Assembly: GCA_038210185.1 (NCBI GenBank)
Contig: JBBQWX010000002.1
Coordinates: forward strand, 1-64,000
Source of the DNA: Fodinibacter sp038210185
GTDB lineage: Bacteria; Actinomycetota; Actinomycetes; Actinomycetales; Dermatophilaceae
DNA length: 64,000 nucleotides
Direction: 5' to 3'
Position numbers and translations under genes: made by a program
In this document: positions 1 to 7,897 of the stretch, in pieces
Numbering within the stretch: the first letter of the stretch is position 1
How the letters are laid out: every line of letters begins with the position of its first letter
Notes under the pieces: model-generated
Database searches by the model: none
The model's input: the letters and a program-made list of their open reading frames with translations, nothing else
What the model was told of the DNA's origin: nothing

Positions 1-884
1 GGTAGGCCGGAGTTCAGGGCGATCAGCAGGTCCAGGCTCTCGCCCTGACGGACCTCGCCGACGATGATCCTCGACGGCCGCATCCGAAGTGCCTCCTTGA
101 CCAGGCGCCGCAGCGGGATGTCACCCGTGCCCTCGAGCGACGGCTGCCGGCACTGCATGGAGGCGACGTCACGATGGGGAATGCGGAGCTCGAAGACCTC
201 CTCGCAGGTGACGATGCGCTCTCGCGCGGGCACCGCCGAGGCCAGGCAGTTGAGGAGGGTCGTCTTGCCTGCCTGCGTTCCGCCGGCCACCAGGACGTTC
301 AGCCCGGACACGACAGCGGCCTCGAGAAAGCGTGCGGCTTGGCGGGTGATGGTACCGAGTCGCACGAGGTCGTCCATCGAGTCCGCCTTGACGACGAACT
401 TCCGGACGTTGACGTACCAATGGTCGCGGGTGATGTCCGGGATGACGACGTGCAGCCGACTGCCGTCGGGCAGCACGGCATCGACGAAGGGTGAACTGAG
501 ATCGACCCGGCGGCCGGACGACTTCAGCATGCGCTCGACGAGGTCTCTCACCTGGTCGGTCGACAGCAGCGTGGTGGTCAGCTCGGCGACACCGTCACGT
601 GCCACGAACACCCGCGACGGCTCGTTGACCCAGATCTCCTCGACCGACGGGTCGTCGAAGTACTGCTGCAACGGCCCGTATCCGGCGACGGTGTCCCACA
701 CGGCCCGCGACGCGGCGTCGACGTCGGGCAGCACCGGCATCCCGCCGAGGAGGGAGCGGTCGTCGTAGTCGGCGACCGCCTCGCGGACGAGGCGACGCAC
801 CTGGGTCTCGTCGCGCGCCGGGTCGAGCCCCGAGCGTCGAATCAGCTCGCGCACCTCGCCCTCGAGCGTCCGCACGGCGTCCAC
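1..884 (-). CDS. CpaF/TadA-family secretion ATPase, partial (3' end cut by window edge)
   Basis: This is a hexameric ATPase of the type II/IV secretion superfamily, the kind that powers Tad pilus assembly or related export at the inner face of the membrane. About 294 codons are visible; the C-terminus lies outside the window. The chosen GTG start follows a G-rich Shine-Dalgarno stretch (GGAGGGGGGG). Visible motifs are the GYGPL and EEIWVNEP regions of the N-terminal domain, a Walker A (GGTQAGKTT, near residues 198-206), and the late motif PSRIIVGEVRQGESLDLL just before the edge. It is divergent from the FHA/FtsK gene, with a 220-bp intergenic region between them. A complete second CpaF lies in the Tad operon at 45444-46814. 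This copy has RQGESLDLLIALNSG where that one has RDGAALDMLQAMNTG, so it belongs to a different subfamily. Family assignment is firm; the cargo is unknown. Confidence 0.88.
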   Translation of the reverse strand, partial: MDAVRTLEGEVRELIRRSGLDPARDETQVRRLVREAVADYDDRSLLGGMPVLPDVDAASRAVWDTVAGYGPLQQYFDDPSVEEIWVNEPSRVFVARDGVAELTTTLLSTDQVRDLVERMLKSSGRRVDLSSPFVDAVLPDGSRLHVVIPDITRDHWYVNVRKFVVKADSMDDLVRLGTITRQAARFLEAAVVSGLNVLVAGGTQAGKTTLLNCLASAVPARERIVTCEEVFELRIPHRDVASMQCRQPSLEGTGDIPLRRLVKEALRMRPSRIIVGEVRQGESLDLLIALNSGL

Positions 885-1104
885 GGCCCCCCCTCCTCCC
901 GGTCGAACCCCTCCGCCGACCAGCGACTGTCGCCATAGCCAACCCGACCGGGCTCGGTTCCGCATCCCGAGAGCGGACGGCCTGTGGACGAACCGGGTCC
1001 GGGCAGCCGGCTGTGGACAGCCGCCCGGGTGTCGGTCGAGTGGCTCGGGCGGGCCTGTGGAAAACTTCCGCCGCCCGTCGGTCGGCCTACCTACGGTGGA
1101 AGCC
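885..1104. promoter_or_regulatory. Divergent intergenic region with three CTGTGGA motifs
   Basis: This 220-bp gap separates two divergent ATPase genes and should hold both promoters. It carries three copies of CTGTGGA: 982-989 (CTGTGGAC), 1011-1018 (CTGTGGAC, followed by AG) and 1055-1062 (CTGTGGAA). On the opposite strand these read GTCCACAG, TGTCCACAG and TTTTCCACAG, near matches to the DnaA-box consensus TTGTCCACA. The same motif occurs in pairs in two other intergenic regions (22185/22213 and 35989/36018). No clear -10/-35 pair could be assigned. Confidence 0.35.
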
Positions 1105-4100
1105 ATGGAGATGACCCTGACAGTCCACCTGCCGCGCCGACGGCCCCGAGCGGTCGACGTCGTCGTCGAGTGGTCGGGCGGGTCGACTGCCGCTGAGCTC
1201 TGCACGGCGCTGGCGGAGCACCTCCAGGAACCGGTTCCGGGGCTGATCTGCCGGGGCGGCGCGATCAGCCCCGAGTGCCTGGTGGGGATGCCGCCGCTCC
1301 TGCACGGCGCCTCCGTCGCCGCCGCTTCCAGTTCCGCCGTCGTGCCCGCCGCCCCGCCGCCGGTGGTGGCGGGATCGGGCGGCCTCCTCGACCTGGTCGT
1401 CGTCGGGGGTCCGGATGCCGGCCGCCGCCATCCGCTGGTCCCGCCAGGTGTCCACGTGGGCCGCGCCGTCGAGGGGCTGACAGTGGCGGACGAGTCCCTG
1501 AGCCGCTGTCATCTCTTCGTCTCCGTGAGCTCGACCGGCGTCACCGTCGAGGACTGCGACTCCACGAACGGGGTCACCGTCGACGGCAACCGCGTCGTGG
1601 GCGTCCTCAGCGTCGACGCCCGGTGCGCCTTGGTGGCCGGCTCCACCACGCTGCGCATCCGGCGTGCGGGAGGAGCCGGGCCGCCGGTCAGGCTCCCGGG
1701 TGACGGCACGGTGCGCTTCAGCCCAGCCGCCGGTGCGCCGACCGGGGCCGAGGGCATCGAGGTCCCCTGTCCGGCGGCTCCACCCCGACGGCACCGGGCA
1801 CGGATCCCCTGGCTGGCAGCCCTGGTGCCCGTCCCGGTGGCAGTGGCCCTGGCCGTGTTCCTCGGGCCACAGCTGCTGCTGTTCGCCGTGCTGGGGCCGG
1901 TCACCCTGCTCGGTGGCGCCCTCGGTGACCGATGGGGGTCCGGTCGCGCCCACCAGCGCGACCTGCTCGAGCACTCCGAGGCGATCGCCCGGGCCCAGGG
2001 CCGCCTCGCCGAGGCCCTGTCCAGCGAGCGTGAACGACTCGACCGCGCCCATCCCGACCCGGCCAGCGTGCTTGACGCAGCCGAGCGGCACGGGAGCGGA
2101 CTCTGGCGAGGGGGCGAGATGGCGACCGTCCGGCTGGGCCTGGGCGACGTCCCCACCCGGGTGACGTGGCTGGACGGCGCCACCCGCACCCGGCCGACGG
2201 CGGCGCGTACCCCGTTCGTCATGGACCTCGGTGCGATGCCGTGCCTGGGCGTCGTGGGGCAGCCGCCGACCACCGACGCAGTCCTGGCGAACCTGGTCGG
2301 GCAGCTGTGCACGGCCCACCCACCCCACGAGCTGACGGTGTCGGTCGGGTCGACGGATCCCGGATGGGCCTGGATGCACCGGCTGCCACACGCGGCAGCG
2401 GCGCCTGCTCACCGGGCCGACGTGCCCTCGCGTGCAGCCGGGGCGCCGCCCCGTGCGGCCTTGCCCGGCGCCCGCCCGGTCCATGTCGTCGTGCTTCCCG
2501 GGCCGGGCCCCGAGTCGGCCGCCCTCGTGCGCCAGGCCCGCGAGGCAGGCCATCTCGTCCTCACGGCAGCCACCACGCGCACGGACCTTCCGTCAGGGTG
2601 CGACGCCGTGGTCACCGAGCTCGATGGCGCGCACGTGCTCGACCACCCGACCGGTCGCCAGGCGTTCGTGGCCGATCGGGTGGGGACCTGGTGGACCGAT
2701 CGGCTCTCCCGAGCACTGGCGCCTCTGCGGTGCTCGGCCGACGTGCGCGGAGGTCGGCTGCCGTCGCGGCTCGCGCTCGCCGAGGCGTTGGGCGGCGTGG
2801 ACCTCACCGACGCCTGGGTGGCCCACCGGTGGGCCGCCCGCCGCGCCGCGGCCGGCGACGGGGCCCGGCCCTCCCCGGCCGCCGTCATCGGGCAGAGCCC
2901 TGACGGTCCCTTCGTCCTCGACCTCGTTCGGGATGGCCCGCACGTCCTCGTCGGGGGCACCACCGGTTCGGGCAAGTCGGAGTTCCTGCGCACCCTGGTC
3001 ACCTCGTTGGCCCTGTCGGCTCCACCGAGCGAGCTGACCTTCGTGCTCGTCGACTTCAAGGGTGGAGCCGCGTTCGGGCCGTGTGCGACCCTGCCCCACG
3101 TCGTCGGCCTCGTCACCGACCTCGACGACCACCTCGTGGCCCGTGCCCTGTCTTCGTTGCGGGCCGAGCTGCGACGGCGCGAGCGCCTCTTCGCTGAGGT
3201 CGGCGCCGGCGACCTGGAGTCCTACCAGCGACGCCGACGGCCCGGCACCGAGACGGTCCCCCGGCTGGTCCTCGTCATCGACGAGCTGCGAGCACTCGTC
3301 GAGGAGCTGCCGGACTTCGTGTCCGGGCTGGTTCGGCTCGCGGCGCTGGGTCGATCGCTCGGTGTGCACCTCGTCCTCGCCACCCAGCGACCCTCGGGGG
3401 CTCTCAGCGCGGAGATCCAGGCCAACGTGTCACTGCGGATCGCCTTCCGGATGCGGGACCGCTCGGACTCCCTCGACGTGCTGGACGACGACGCGGCAGC
3501 CGCCATCAGCTCCGGCACCCCCGGTCGGGGCCTGGCTCGTGGGGGCGACGGCGTGCTGAGCAGCTTCCACGCGGCGAGCACGTCGACCCGCCGGGCCCGG
3601 TGCCCGACCGGCGTCGCGGTCCGACGACCCCGGTATGACGCCGGAGCCGCAGAAACCCCCGACTCGCCCGAGGAGGAGACCTGGGATGCGGTCGAGGCGG
3701 TGCGGGGTGCGCATCGCCTCGTCGGCGGACCCACCCCCCGGGCGCCGTGGCTCGCGCCGCTTCCCAAGGTCGTGCGACCTGACGACGCCGGTGCAGGACC
3801 GCGCGGGGCCGCCGGACCGAACGGAGCCTCCGGACCGAACGGAGCCTCCGGACCGAACAGGGCCGCCGGGTCGAGCGTGTCGTGGTTAACGGGCCTCGTC
3901 GACGAGCCCGACCACCAGCGGGTCTCATTGCTGTCCTGGGTGGAGTCCGACGGCACCTGGTTGCTCACTGGCGCCTCGGGGAGCGGTCGCACGACGGCGC
4001 TGCGTGCGCTGGTGCTGGAGGCGGTGACGCACGCCGGCCCTGACGCCCTGCACGTGCACGTCATCGACGCGCACGGGGCGCTCGGCGACCTGGCCCGACT

Positions 4101-5727
4101 GCCACACGCCGGCACCCGAGCGCGGCCGGACGACCCGCGCGCGTGCTCAGCCCTGGTGCAGCATCTGCGCGACGAGGTGGACCACCGCCTCGAGGAGTGC
4201 GGCGCTGCCCCACCCTCGAGTGCCGGGCCGGCGTGCACCCCTGAGGGCGCAGCCGAGCCGGCCCCGACCATCCTCGTGGTCGTCGACGGCTGGGACCTGC
4301 TCGTCGAGGCCCAGCCCGGGCACGCGCCCGACGAGCTGCCGGGCGAGCTCCTGCGGGTGCTACGTGACGGGCGGTCCGTGGGAGTGCTCGGGGCGATCTC
4401 CGGCGGGCGCAGCCTCCTGCACCCCAGGTGGAGCCCGGTCGGGGCCTGCTCGTACCTCCTGGGCAGCATCGACCCCTTGGATGCGGCCCTGGCCGGCCTG
4501 AGAGCCGTCGATCTGCCGCGCGACCCTCCGCCCGGACGCGCCGTTCGGGTGCACGACAAGCGCGAGGTGCACTTCACCCGGGCGACTCCGGACGACACCG
4601 TGGTGATCGCCGCCCGTGCCGGGCCGCGACCCGCAGCCGGCGGCGCGTGGCAGCACCGACCTCTTCCGAGCACGATCCGGCGACACGAGGTCCTTCCCGT
4701 GCCCTCGCTGCACCCCCGCCCCGAAGCGGGGGGCCCACCACCGGACGCCGGCATCCTCATCGGGGTCGGCGGCAGCACCAGCTCGCCCTGGCACTGGCAG
4801 CCCGCGAGTGACGGAAGGCGGCTCCTCATCGCCGGGCCACCGGCATCCGGTCGCACGAACACGCTTCGAGTGCTCGCCCAGTCGCTGTGTGCCACAGGCC
4901 GTCCCGTCGTCATCGTCGTACCGAGTCCCTCGGTCCCCATGACTGCCTGGCCGGACGGGGCCGTCGTCACGGGCGCCGAGTCCCCCGACCCGCTGATCCG
5001 GCTGCGGAGGAGCCACCCCGACCTCGTGGTGCTGGTCGACGACGCCGATCGGCTCGGTGACGCCGCTGTCGTCCCCGTGATCCGCGAGATCGTCGGGCTG
5101 GCGGACCGCGACGGCGGCCTCGTGGTGGTAGCGACGACCTCCGCGGAGGTCGTCGCCCGCTTCCGCGGCATCGACATCGACGTGGCCCGGCACCGCACCG
5201 GCATCCTGTTGAGCCCGGTCACAGCCGACCGCGACGTCCTGGGCGCACCCGTTCCCGACGGCATCCCGCGGTTGCCCGGTCGCGGCGTGTTCGCCTGCCA
5301 CGGCACGACCACCGAGGTGCAGGTCCTGCTGGCCGAGGAGTCAGCCGGGGGCGTCGCTCCCGGGGAGCACCTCGATGTCGGGCTCACGGGCCACCCACGC
5401 TGCGCCGATCGTGAGCAGTGCCACCACGATCACCACCCAACCGACCAGCACCCGGTTGCCCTGCACGAGGCTGAGGCCGACCGGCAGGAGCAGCACGTCC
5501 CACACGATGGTGGGCGTGCGTGGCCACGTTCCGGTCCCGAGCCAGCCGCGCGCCAGGGCGCCGAGGCCGAGCGCGCCGAGAAGGATCAGCAGAGCCGACA
5601 TCAGCACGCGGGCGGCGTCGCTCCCCTCGCCCAGCGCGAGCTCGACGACGTAGTAGGCGGCGAAACCGGCCAGGGCCAGAGCCTGAACTCCGGTGAGCAG
5701 TGCGGCGAGGCGACGGGGGCCGCGTGA
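1105..5727 (+). CDS. FHA domain-containing FtsK/SpoIIIE-type (EssC/EccC-like) ATPase
   Basis: Predicted membrane-anchored triple-ATPase of the type VII secretion EssC/EccC family (1540 residues from the chosen ATG, which follows GGTGGA; an in-frame GTG lies at 1057). Domains in order: a small N-terminal domain (1-75, possibly ubiquitin- or FHA-like); an FHA domain (about 93-190) with GRAV, S-R-C-H and DSTNG signatures; two membrane helices (about 235-270); ATPase D1 with Walker A GGTTGSGKS (about 616) and Walker B LVLVIDE (about 722). ATPase D2 (GASGSGRTT, about 955) and D3 (PPASGRTN, about 1243) both have Arg for the Walker Lys and no DE, as is common in secondary EccC domains. An FHA plus three ATPases recalls Firmicute EssC more than ESX EccC. 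Recognisable homology ends near 5340; the last ~128 codons are antisense to the next gene, so the true stop may have been lost. No other secretion components adjoin it; a WXG-like pair lies 10 kb away. Confidence 0.85.
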   Translation: MEMTLTVHLPRRRPRAVDVVVEWSGGSTAAELCTALAEHLQEPVPGLICRGGAISPECLVGMPPLLHGASVAAASSSAVVPAAPPPVVAGSGGLLDLVVVGGPDAGRRHPLVPPGVHVGRAVEGLTVADESLSRCHLFVSVSSTGVTVEDCDSTNGVTVDGNRVVGVLSVDARCALVAGSTTLRIRRAGGAGPPVRLPGDGTVRFSPAAGAPTGAEGIEVPCPAAPPRRHRARIPWLAALVPVPVAVALAVFLGPQLLLFAVLGPVTLLGGALGDRWGSGRAHQRDLLEHSEAIARAQGRLAEALSSERERLDRAHPDPASVLDAAERHGSGLWRGGEMATVRLGLGDVPTRVTWLDGATRTRPTAARTPFVMDLGAMPCLGVVGQPPTTDAVLANLVGQLCTAHPPHELTVSVGSTDPGWAWMHRLPHAAAAPAHRADVPSRAAGAPPRAALPGARPVHVVVLPGPGPESAALVRQAREAGHLVLTAATTRTDLPSGCDAVVTELDGAHVLDHPTGRQAFVADRVGTWWTDRLSRALAPLRCSADVRGGRLPSRLALAEALGGVDLTDAWVAHRWAARRAAAGDGARPSPAAVIGQSPDGPFVLDLVRDGPHVLVGGTTGSGKSEFLRTLVTSLALSAPPSELTFVLVDFKGGAAFGPCATLPHVVGLVTDLDDHLVARALSSLRAELRRRERLFAEVGAGDLESYQRRRRPGTETVPRLVLVIDELRALVEELPDFVSGLVRLAALGRSLGVHLVLATQRPSGALSAEIQANVSLRIAFRMRDRSDSLDVLDDDAAAAISSGTPGRGLARGGDGVLSSFHAASTSTRRARCPTGVAVRRPRYDAGAAETPDSPEEETWDAVEAVRGAHRLVGGPTPRAPWLAPLPKVVRPDDAGAGPRGAAGPNGASGPNGASGPNRAAGSSVSWLTGLVDEPDHQRVSLLSWVESDGTWLLTGASGSGRTTALRALVLEAVTHAGPDALHVHVIDAHGALGDLARLPHAGTRARPDDPRACSALVQHLRDEVDHRLEECGAAPPSSAGPACTPEGAAEPAPTILVVVDGWDLLVEAQPGHAPDELPGELLRVLRDGRSVGVLGAISGGRSLLHPRWSPVGACSYLLGSIDPLDAALAGLRAVDLPRDPPPGRAVRVHDKREVHFTRATPDDTVVIAARAGPRPAAGGAWQHRPLPSTIRRHEVLPVPSLHPRPEAGGPPPDAGILIGVGGSTSSPWHWQPASDGRRLLIAGPPASGRTNTLRVLAQSLCATGRPVVIVVPSPSVPMTAWPDGAVVTGAESPDPLIRLRRSHPDLVVLVDDADRLGDAAVVPVIREIVGLADRDGGLVVVATTSAEVVARFRGIDIDVARHRTGILLSPVTADRDVLGAPVPDGIPRLPGRGVFACHGTTTEVQVLLAEESAGGVAPGEHLDVGLTGHPRCADREQCHHDHHPTDQHPVALHEAEADRQEQHVPHDGGRAWPRSGPEPAARQGAEAERAEKDQQSRHQHAGGVAPLAQRELDDVVGGETGQGQSLNSGEQCGEATGAA
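3814..3867 (+). repeat. Three tandem 18-bp units inside the FtsK-like gene
   Basis: Units start at 3814, 3832 and 3850 with the pattern GGACCGAACGGAGCCTCC; the third is diverged. They encode GPNGAS repeats in the linker between ATPase domains D1 and D2. The unit is a whole number of codons, so copy-number change would keep the frame and only alter linker length. Confidence 0.85.
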
Positions 5728-5751
5728 AGGGGGCTCTTGCACGGCATCCAC
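5341..5751 (-). CDS. Four-helix membrane protein, hypothetical
   Basis: Small integral membrane protein of about 136 residues. Four hydrophobic helices are visible: LAALLTGVQALALAGFAAYY, VLMSALLILLGALGLGAL, IVWDVLLLPVGLSLVQG and VLVGWVVIVVALLTIGAAW. The tail is charged. I favour a GTG start at 5751 (VDAVQEPPSRGP); GTG at 5775 (MFPTPLTR) and 5742 are alternatives. The gene is convergent with the FtsK-like gene, and its whole 3' part is also open in the antisense register on the plus strand. The helix pattern and charged loops make this strand the real coding strand here. No function can be assigned. Confidence 0.75.
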   Translation of the reverse strand: MDAVQEPPSRGPRRLAALLTGVQALALAGFAAYYVVELALGEGSDAARVLMSALLILLGALGLGALARGWLGTGTWPRTPTIVWDVLLLPVGLSLVQGNRVLVGWVVIVVALLTIGAAWVAREPDIEVLPGSDAPG

Positions 5752-5854
5752 CCTAGTCAGCGGGGTGGGGAACACTCACGCCCCCCGTGTCCGTTGAGCG
5801 GAGGTACCACCCGGCCGTTCCTCTGCTTGTCGGGACACTCACACGCCCGTTTCC

Positions 5855-5922
5855 TTCACGGACTGGGACGGTCCCGGTAGTGTGGCCGAACGGACGTCTG
5901 TGCTGTAGACGTCCGTTCCGGC
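5855..5922 (+). promoter_or_regulatory. whiB1 promoter and leader stem-loop
   Basis: A sigma70-type promoter fits TTCACG (5855-5860), a 17-bp spacer and TAGTGT (5878-5883), placing the start near 5890. Starting there is a strong inverted repeat: gaacggacgtct (5888-5899) and agacgtccgttc (5907-5918) pair perfectly over 12 bp around a 7-nt loop. The stem extends to 5885-5922 with one bulge. It lies about 85 nt before the whiB1 ATG and is not followed by a T-run, so it looks like an operator or an RNA leader structure rather than a terminator. Confidence 0.6.
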
Positions 5923-6006
5923 TGCGATGGCGCAACCAGCGGCGCCTGCGGCCACCCCGAACAGGCGCCGATCCGACTGCACGACCCCTGACAAGGAGCA
6001 CCCCGC

Positions 6007-6255
6007 ATGGACTGGCGCGATCGCGCTGCCTGCCTCGACGAGGACCCCGAGCTGTTCTTCCCCATCGGGAACACCGGCCCGGCGATCGCTCAGATCGAGG
6101 AGGCCAAGGCCGTGTGCCGGCGGTGCGAGGTGGTCGACACCTGCCTGAAGTGGGCCATCGAGTCGGGTCAGGACGCCGGCGTCTGGGGCGGCATGTCCGA
6201 GGACGAGCGCCGTGCCCTCAAGCGCCGCAACGCCCGGGCCCGCCGCGCCGGCTGA
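6007..6255 (+). CDS. whiB1: WhiB1-type [4Fe-4S] transcriptional regulator
   Basis: Wbl-family protein of 82 residues that binds an oxygen- and NO-sensitive [4Fe-4S] cluster and works with the principal sigma factor. The four ligand cysteines are Cys9, Cys37, Cys40 and Cys46 (C-x2-C-x5-C spacing), followed by the turn GVWGGM (58-63) and a basic DNA-binding tail (RRALKRRNARARR). AAGGAG sits 8 nt before the ATG. It is followed convergently by the pdtaS-like gene, the same order as whiB1 (Rv3219) and Rv3220c in Mycobacterium tuberculosis, which supports the WhiB1 subclass. In mycobacteria WhiB1 is essential and NO-responsive; that role is inferred here. The upstream leader carries a conspicuous hairpin that may take part in control. 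Confidence 0.93.
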   Translation: MDWRDRAACLDEDPELFFPIGNTGPAIAQIEEAKAVCRRCEVVDTCLKWAIESGQDAGVWGGMSEDERRALKRRNARARRAG

Positions 6256-6285
6256 CCACCCGGCCGACCATCGGACGGCGCGCCC

Positions 6286-7764
6286 TCAGTGCAGCGGGCG
6301 AAGCCGGCAGACGAACTCCACCCGGGTGCCGCTCGGCTCGTTGTTCTCCCAACGGATGCGGCCCTTGAGGTCGCTTGCCAGCGACGTCACGATCCGCGTC
6401 CCCAGACCCGCGAGCACCGGCCGGAATCCCGCCGGCAACCCCACCCCGTCGTCGGTGATCACCACGGTGAGCTGTTCCTCGCCGCTGTCGAGCGTCTGAC
6501 GGGTCACCGCCACCTCGACCTTGCCGTCACGGTCCTCGAGGCCGTGCTCGACGGCGTTCTGCACCAGCTCGGAGACGATCATCGCGAGCGCGGTGGCGTC
6601 CTCGGCCCGCATCCGCCCGAAGCTGCCGACGAACGTCGACTCCACCTGGTGCTCCCGGGTGGCGATGTCGACGACCGCGCGCAGCCCCCGCACCGCGATC
6701 TCGTCGAAGTCGACCGTCTCGTCGAAGCCCTGGCTCAGCGTCTCGTGCACCAGCGCGATCGTGCCGACCCGCCGCACGGCCTCCTCGAGCGAGGCGCGGG
6801 CGGCGTCATCGGTCACGCGCCGGGCCTGCAACCGCAGCAGGGCCGCCACGGTCTGCAGGTTGTTCTTGACCCGGTGGTGGATCTCGCGGATGGTCGCGTC
6901 CTTGGTCAGCAGCTCCTGCTCGCGTCGCCGCAGCTCGGAGACGTCACGCACCAACAGCATCGCGCCCTTGCGCACGCCGCCCAGGGTGAGCGGGATGGCG
7001 CGCATCGTGATCGTGGCACCCGCCGTCTCGACCTCCGAGCGCCACGCCGCCCGGCCGGTTGCCACCACGGCCAGGGACTCGTCGACGTTCGCGCCGCTGC
7101 GCGAGACGAGGTCGGTGACGACCTGGGCGAGCACCTCGCCCACCACGTCGCCGACGTGCCCCATCCGGTGCACCGCAGAGACGGCGTTCGGGCTGGCGTA
7201 CTTGACCAGGCCCTCGGCATCGAGGTGGATGACGCCGTCGCCGACACGCGGGGCGCCGCGCCGCATCCCCGTCGGGGCGGACGTCGAGGGGAACTCACCG
7301 GCAGCGACCATCCGCATGATCGAGTCTGCGAGGTCGCGGTAGGTCAGCTCCAGCCTGCTCGGGGTGCGCCCGCCGGTGAGGTTCGCGTGCCTGGTGACGA
7401 CTGCGATGGCGCGGCCACCGCGCACGACGGGCACGGCATCCTCGCGGATCGACATGTCGTCGCGGATCGTGGGAACCGCAGTGTCCACCAGGCGGAAGGA
7501 GCGTGCCGCCTCGTCGAGCATCGAGGCCCGGGAGCGGCTCGACGTGCTGCCGACGATGTCGTCGTAGAAGACCATCGGCCCGGTGTTGGGCCGCACGTGC
7601 GCGACCGCCCGCCAGCCGTCCATCCCACCCCGTACCCACAGCACCAGGTCGGCGAAAGACAGGTCGGCGAGAAGCTGCCAGTCACCGGCGAGCAGGTGCA
7701 GCCACTCCGACTCCGCCGGCTCCAGGGCCGTCGTGTCGCGCAGCATCTCGGCGAGGGTGCTCAC
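6286..7764 (-). CDS. pdtaS: PdtaS-type sensor histidine kinase
   Basis: Soluble histidine kinase of the HisKA_2/HWE-like class, 492 residues. An N-terminal GAF-like domain (about 1-140, with WQLLADLSFADLVLWV and RPNTGPMVF) is followed by a PAS domain (about 180-275). The phospho-acceptor helix reads REIHHRVKNNLQTVAALLRL, and the HATPase domain carries an N-box SELVQNAVEHG and G-box DDGVGLP. There are no membrane helices. I favour the GTG at 7764 (VSTLAEML), which matches the start of mycobacterial PdtaS; a GTG at 7773 is also possible. PdtaS normally phosphorylates the ANTAR antiterminator PdtaR; no pdtaR lies in this window. Two copies of a palindromic repeat lie just upstream. Confidence 0.92.
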   Translation of the reverse strand: MSTLAEMLRDTTALEPAESEWLHLLAGDWQLLADLSFADLVLWVRGGMDGWRAVAHVRPNTGPMVFYDDIVGSTSSRSRASMLDEAARSFRLVDTAVPTIRDDMSIREDAVPVVRGGRAIAVVTRHANLTGGRTPSRLELTYRDLADSIMRMVAAGEFPSTSAPTGMRRGAPRVGDGVIHLDAEGLVKYASPNAVSAVHRMGHVGDVVGEVLAQVVTDLVSRSGANVDESLAVVATGRAAWRSEVETAGATITMRAIPLTLGGVRKGAMLLVRDVSELRRREQELLTKDATIREIHHRVKNNLQTVAALLRLQARRVTDDAARASLEEAVRRVGTIALVHETLSQGFDETVDFDEIAVRGLRAVVDIATREHQVESTFVGSFGRMRAEDATALAMIVSELVQNAVEHGLEDRDGKVEVAVTRQTLDSGEEQLTVVITDDGVGLPAGFRPVLAGLGTRIVTSLASDLKGRIRWENNEPSGTRVEFVCRLRPLH

Positions 7765-7818
7765 GCGCGCCACCCTAGGACACCGCCCGAGCCCTGATGC
7801 CAGTCGCCCACCCCAGGC

Positions 7819-7892
7819 GTACCCCCAGTGACCTATTGGTCGATCTGGGTACAGGGCACCCGTACCCCCAGTGACCTATTGGTCGATCTGGC
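7819..7892. repeat. Two copies of a dispersed palindromic repeat (site A)
   Basis: Copies lie at 7819-7852 and 7861-7892. Each contains GTGACCTATTGGTCGATCTG after GTACCCCCA. The core is GACC-TATT-GGTC followed by GATC, which on the other strand reads GATCGACC-AATA-GGTC. The first copy is also bounded by inverted GTACCC/GGGTAC (7819-7824, 7847-7852). They lie between the glutamate dehydrogenase stop and the pdtaS start, both on the minus strand. Related copies occur at 14881-15003 and 32324-32430. Confidence 0.85.
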
Positions 7893-7897
7893 GACGG

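Noticed and set aside
838..845. Possible frameshift near the start of the left-edge CpaF-like gene
   Set aside because: A first reading suggested an extra A, but the translated frames across this stretch agree with a continuous frame from the GTG at 884, so no frameshift is claimed.
885..1104. Replication origin, because of DnaA-box-like motifs
   Set aside because: No dnaA, dnaN or AT-rich unwinding region nearby, and only three imperfect motifs.
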